31,868 bases of DNA from Chara braunii (lineage: Eukaryota; Streptophyta; Charophyceae; Charales; Characeae): positions 311,703 to 343,570 of the forward strand of contig BFEA01000592.1 of the NCBI GenBank assembly GCA_003427395.1. The letters are read 5' to 3'. The position numbers and the translations under genes are program-made. Of the stretch, positions 28,800 through 31,868 are shown piece after piece. How positions within the stretch are numbered: the stretch's first letter is position 1; each line of letters starts with the position of its first letter. Below the pieces are notes generated by a model. The model was given only the letters and a program-made list of their open reading frames with translations. It ran no database searches and had not been told where the DNA came from.

Positions 28800-29850
28800 A
28801 TGAAGGTTGCCGTACTGCTCCACGTCCCCTGTCTCGTCATTTTCCCTAGACTCCAACCTTCCTTCTATCCTTGCTCGCAAACCCCCAATCTGGAAGCTAT
28901 GTCCACTCTCACTTCATATACTCCCGCCTTCTCAAACCACTTTTGTGTTCGCTTATTAAAAGACCCACCACTCAATGCGTTTTCTCCTTTTCTAGTTCTA
29001 AACAAGTATCATTTTCTAACCTCCACACCCACATTCTCATATGCCAAAATCAATTTCGAAAGAATTACTAAGAAAGTCTCTCCTTCAGTACCAGGCTCCT
29101 TCAACCTTATAAGAAACCTTCCCCCATGCATATCTCTCTTTATATATCCTCGACGTACTTCACGCTTCGCTATATCTATCTCTTTTTATTGCAATTTTAA
29201 TCCCTCCCCGCATCATTGCCAACTCTCCCAAAAGTAGATAAACATCTCAGCATCCCGATAAGCCTCTGCCTCTCCCACCTTTTTAGAATTCTTACCTTGC
29301 TCCGAATGTATGCAAGAACCATAACCAATTTCTCCCATTCCGAAGCGCGTGCAGACTTCTCAATCACACCTCTACTTAAAGCATATTTTCTATGTGCTTT
29401 CATGAATGCTTTTACCCGACTATTCAAACAAGGATCTTCATCCTCCTCTTGACCCAACATTCGAAACTCCCACTCAGACAGTTTATCACAGCATCCACTG
29501 TTGAAGGTGAAACCATTGGCTCGTCTTCGCCATTTGTCGTTCCGCATCGACTCTCCATCTCCACTAACCACTGACTGCTCAGGAATTGCAAAACATCTAA
29601 ATCATTGCATGTCATGCAACTTCCCTCAACCTCATTTCTCTCAAGTCATTCATTTAAACCAAGGAAAAACTTCCACATCCTATTTCACCATTTTTTTCCT
29701 GGGCCAAACTCTACAATCAATCGACTACTCCATTCCAACCCGGCTTGGTAATTCCCTGCTATCTCTGCTGTCGCTCGCCTCTGACGCCAACTCCAATCAC
29801 TCATTCGCTCGTTCCACAACTCCCTGCAAGATGACAAGTCACTAGTGGGA
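28800..29850 (+). pseudogene. Possible tyrosine recombinase region of the DIRS element
   Basis: DIRS elements integrate with a tyrosine recombinase encoded at this place. LLKAYFLCAFMNAFTRLFKQG (about 29366-29430) resembles the helix with the first catalytic Arg, where the usual text is a hydrophobic helix followed by R and a Glu-rich segment. No confident HxxR or Tyr box was found. TGA 29450 and later stops or shifts break the frame. Late sequence around 29750-29910 is again protein-like (WRDFERSMRCVGLRPNS) but is unassigned. An opposite-strand 124-codon ORF (29197-29571) overlaps and is the main competing interpretation. Confidence 0.4.
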
Positions 29851-29920
29851 TTATGGAGGGATTTTGAGCGGTCCATGAGGTGTGTGGGCCTTCGGCCCAA
29901 CTCTATGACTCTCTTCTGAG

Positions 29921-30445
29921 CAAAAAAGAAAAAAAATTCCAGAATTAAATAATCATTTTATAGTAAAATTACATTCTAAATTTAAAAATTTCATTCCATC
30001 TTCAAAAATGTCATTCCAATTTTAAAATTTTCCGTTTTACTTCAAAATTTTCATTCCGAGAATATGGTATCCCTTCTTATTTGAACTAGATGGTAGAGAT
30101 GGAATAGAAGTATGGATGAGTTCATAAAATATTTTAATGGGACTGTCATTCTAAGTAAGGATTTCCAGTCATAAATAAATTAGTCCAATTTAAATTAGAA
30201 GATATTTGTTGTAGTAGAATGAAAGTCTAATTAAAACATTTCATAAACTCGTCCAGACTTTCATTCCATCTTGAACAAATAGATGTAGTTGGAAGAGAAA
30301 ACTTATATTTAGACGAAAACTTATCAAATAAAACTGAAAATTTTAGAATTGGACGATTATTGGAATTATAATTTATAAATATGAAAGATTTTTTTTTTAT
30401 GGAATATTTTTTTAACTTTCATTTCTCGTGAGAATTTTTCTGTTG
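29921..30445. repeat. Foldback/MITE-like repeat, copy 2
   Basis: Similar to 19149-19669 from TTCC-GAATTAAATAATCA to GAATTTTTCTGTTG, with scattered substitutions. It disrupts an inverted-repeat arm, which confirms that it inserted there as a unit. Confidence 0.8.
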
Positions 30446-30621
30446 AATCTGACATCATCCGCGGCTACCACATTTGTTATTTTATCTAGACTGGGCCTGG
30501 ACAAGAACCAAAACATATAAAAAATATATAAATAAAATGACTAAACGGGCGTAAGTGTTTTTTTATTTTCTTTTATTATTTCAAATTTTCCCTGCACCTT
30601 ACGAACGGAGTATCGAATTTT

Positions 30622-30690
30622 CCTAGCTCCGTTGGCAAGCCATACATTTGGCATTCAGGAGGTCTCGGGTTTACTTCCCCTTGCCCTCAT
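30622..30690 (+). other. Degenerate tRNA-like (SINE-like) segment
   Basis: CTAGCTCCGTTGG resembles an A box (TAGCTCAGTTGG), and CAGGAGGTCTCGGGTTTACTTCC resembles a variable-arm plus B box (GGTTCGAATCC), at plausible spacing. The B box has about three mismatches, so it is not a functional tRNA gene. It may be a remnant of a tRNA-derived SINE. Confidence 0.35.
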
Positions 30691-30890
30691 GGACCTCCCT
30701 GACATACTTGGCACCCGCCATCTATAGATAGACCCCTGCTCCCGCCCAGAGGCATTAAACCGCGTATTTGACCCTGTGATGGTTTCAAGCCCAGTCCAGA
30801 TAAAACAACAAATGTTGTAGCTGCGGATGATGCATGATTGCTCAGAAGAGAGTCTTAGAGTTGGGCCGCAGACCCAAACAGCGCGGAAAA

Positions 30891-31126
30891 ATTGAGGGTG
30901 GTTGGGGTCGCTTCGCTGAAAGGCGAGATGATGAACGACCCTTCTTCAAAAGCGACTGATTGACAGTCTTAATGTGACTTGCGGGTTTGCCTATGCGATA
31001 GCCGCAGCGGTTGGCGGAAGGAATCCGGAGAGCGCGCCGTAATGTGAGTTGACGCAGTTTGCCACAACATGTCCTTCGTCAGTTACTTATCCTCTTACCG
31101 CACCTGGAAGTAGCGGAGGTCGGACT
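30891..31126. other. Spacer without recognisable content
   Basis: Mixed-composition DNA. I see no ORF, repeat or RNA that I can name. Confidence 0.4.
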
Positions 31127-31392
31127 GTTGAGGCACTGCTTTCTGCTGGGTGAGTCCCGATGGTACCCCAAGATGGGCCGCTGATAGTGCTCCGTAGATG
31201 CTCCCGCCATAGATCTTAAAAAAATAGAATAATGGAAGAAAAAGATGAAACAGGCCAACTGCTGAGGAACTGCTTCCATCTGGGTGAGTCCCGATGGTAC
31301 CCCAAGATGGGCCGCCGATAGTGCTCAGTAGATGCTCCCGCCATAGATCTTGAAAAAATAGAATAATGGAAGAAAAAGAAGAAACAGGCTGA
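31127..31392. repeat. Two-copy tandem repeat, period 134
   Basis: GGGTGAGTCCCGATGG occurs at 31148 and 31282, and the whole unit, including ATGCTCCCGCCATAGATCTT and AATAGAATAATGGAAG, repeats with few differences. Confidence 0.9.
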
Positions 31393-31662
31393 CTGTCCAT
31401 GAAAAGAATAAACTTCCCGAAACAGAATCCTTCTTCTCTGATCTCCCCCTATTTTTTCCAGAATGCGATAACACGATTATAGCGGGCGACTGAAATGTCT
31501 CATTAGACAAGGCTATGAAACACCCGTGGACGTGTCCTCGGGCCTGATCTCGGATGGCGGGCGCATATGTGGCCGCATCCTCGGCCGGCCTGGTCCGCGC
31601 TGCGGACCCGATTTTACGAGATTTTTCCTAAAATTAATAATGGGTAAAAAAAAAAAAAAAGG
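31393..31662. other. Spacer, GC-rich then A-run
   Basis: There is no recognisable gene. The GC-rich stretch 31530-31615 (CCGCATCCTCGGCCGGCC) is followed by an A-run at 31646-31660. Confidence 0.4.
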
Positions 31663-31691
31663 GGTTGTAGGGATTTTTAATCCCTACAACC
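31663..31691. other. Perfect 13-bp hairpin with 3-base loop
   Basis: GGTTGTAGGGATT (31663-31675) pairs without mismatch with AATCCCTACAACC (31679-31691), preceded by an A-run and followed by T-rich DNA. In a bacterium this would be called a terminator. Here it may be the core of a small palindromic repeat. Confidence 0.75.
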
Positions 31692-31849
31692 TCATATTTT
31701 TTATTTTGAAAACAAATATCTTTTTGAAATTATAAAAAATAAAAAACAAAAAAGGTGGAGAAGAAAACTTGAAAAACAATTGTTTTTTTTAAATGTTTTT
31801 CTTTGTTTAGGACTTTTGGTTGGCAGTTCTTTGTATTCTTCGTTTTTAC

Positions 31850-31868
31850 TTTTTTTTTTTTTTTTTTT
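31850..31868. repeat. T-run at the window end
   Basis: The last 19 bases are T, and the preceding bases are T-rich. It could be the reverse of a poly-A tail of an element that continues outside the window. Confidence 0.6.

Larger units (their letters stand above)
26426..29850 (+). pseudogene. DIRS-type retrotransposon pol (RT, RNase H, downstream domains), decayed and interrupted
   Basis: After VLQWIQHGVQLDF (about 26439) come GIIESAPSS, TRFILDV and LCLDIKN. A 380-base insertion follows, then GYYEIPIHPLDRPYLDF, YQFTTL and SYIDDS (the catalytic pair, about 27420-27440), and INFLGFTIDS. This series is typical of DIRS/Ngaro RTs. RNase H follows (ISTDAST about 27895, the acidic STYGEFFAIYE, ADTLSKT about 28246), then the TDW, DVFAS and IDALSIDW signature of DIRS elements. 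From about 27610 to 29449 one frame persists with stops only (27977, 28160, 28265, 28568, 28712, 28847, 29069, 29198). LLKAYFLCAFMNAFTRLFKQ near 29370 may be box A of a tyrosine recombinase. The end near 29850 is approximate. Confidence 0.8.
29878..30890. mobile_element. Inverted-repeat element interrupted by the foldback repeat
   Basis: GGCCCAACTCTATGACTCTC and TCTTCTGAGCAA (29889-29922) pair with the reverse of 30838-30872. Directly after the foldback insert, CATCATCCGC, GGCTAC, CACATTTGTT and TTTTATCT (about 30452-30487) pair with the reverse of about 30795-30832. The left arm is thus continuous once the 525-base foldback is removed, so arms of about 110 bases enclose a ~280-base loop. It was an inverted-repeat element before the second insertion. 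The arm also contains the small hairpin GGGCC-TTC-GGCCC. An internal DIRS complementary region is an alternative reading. Confidence 0.65.

Noticed and set aside
29197-29571. 124-codon minus-strand ORF opposite the DIRS 3' region
   Set aside because: It is helix-rich and plausible-looking, but the plus-strand frame is continuous with DIRS RNase H and shows a recombinase-like helix; stop-poor antisense of a pyrimidine-rich strand is expected by chance.
30622-30690. Functional tRNA gene
   Set aside because: The acceptor stem cannot be closed and the B-box-like block has about three mismatches; only a tRNA-derived remnant is claimed.
31663-31691. Rho-independent terminator
   Set aside because: Structure fits, but the surrounding DNA is eukaryotic and no gene ends just upstream.

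Overview
The window reads as repeat-rich eukaryotic nuclear DNA, most likely fungal. It has GA, TG and AATC microsatellites, spliceosomal-type intron borders, AT-rich spacers, scattered Ns, a 177-base gap (16703-16879), and nested decayed mobile elements of several classes. No intact single-copy host gene was recognised. The fungal leaning rests on the style of the Ty3/gypsy reverse transcriptase (FSGYDEV, MHTPLG, VGWTN, FLDD), not on a database search.

Region 1 (1-17636) is a very large, inactivated Ty3/gypsy-type element. Similar direct repeats of about 1.75-2 kb flank it (1-1760 and about 15606-17636), each carrying GA-rich microsatellite and a ~75-base tandem array. Between them lie a 1.7-kb leader with two related hairpins, about 3.5 kb of unrecognised coding sequence upstream of gag (3467-6990), gag with a CCHC knuckle, protease, reverse transcriptase, RNase H, integrase and a 2.3-kb 3' noncoding tract. 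Stops, frameshifts and an apparent in-frame gap in the RT show that this copy is dead.

Region 2 (17637-18830) is simple-sequence DNA: GTTGAATCC-like short repeats and three TG/AATC/poly-A units.

Region 3 (about 18834-29880) appears to be one old DIRS-type retrotransposon broken apart by later insertions. Its probable 5' coding part lies at 18834-19063 and 19693-20128, separated by an intron-like stretch that is almost entirely a foldback repeat. Its pol resumes at 26438 with RT, RNase H and a DIRS-type downstream domain, and probably a tyrosine recombinase. Two insertions split pol. One is a 6.3-kb element with ~324-base terminal inverted repeats (20129-26425). The other is a 380-base MITE with perfect 8-base ends and a perfect 8-base target duplication (26855-27234).

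The most interesting material is inside the 6.3-kb element. It has no recognisable transposase, but it carries (a) an array of about ten well-formed hairpins at 22703-23645, in which loop and internal-loop bases are conserved while stem bases change in a pairing-preserving way, and (b) a dense hairpin cluster at 24995-25908, including two diverged copies of a structured module with the same internal spacing of 170 bases. The pattern suggests selection on RNA (or single-stranded DNA) structure. It is the best candidate here for an undescribed system.

Region 4 (29878-31868) holds a second copy of the foldback repeat sitting inside another inverted-repeat element that has a faint tRNA-like segment, a two-copy tandem repeat, a perfect 13-bp hairpin and a terminal T-run.
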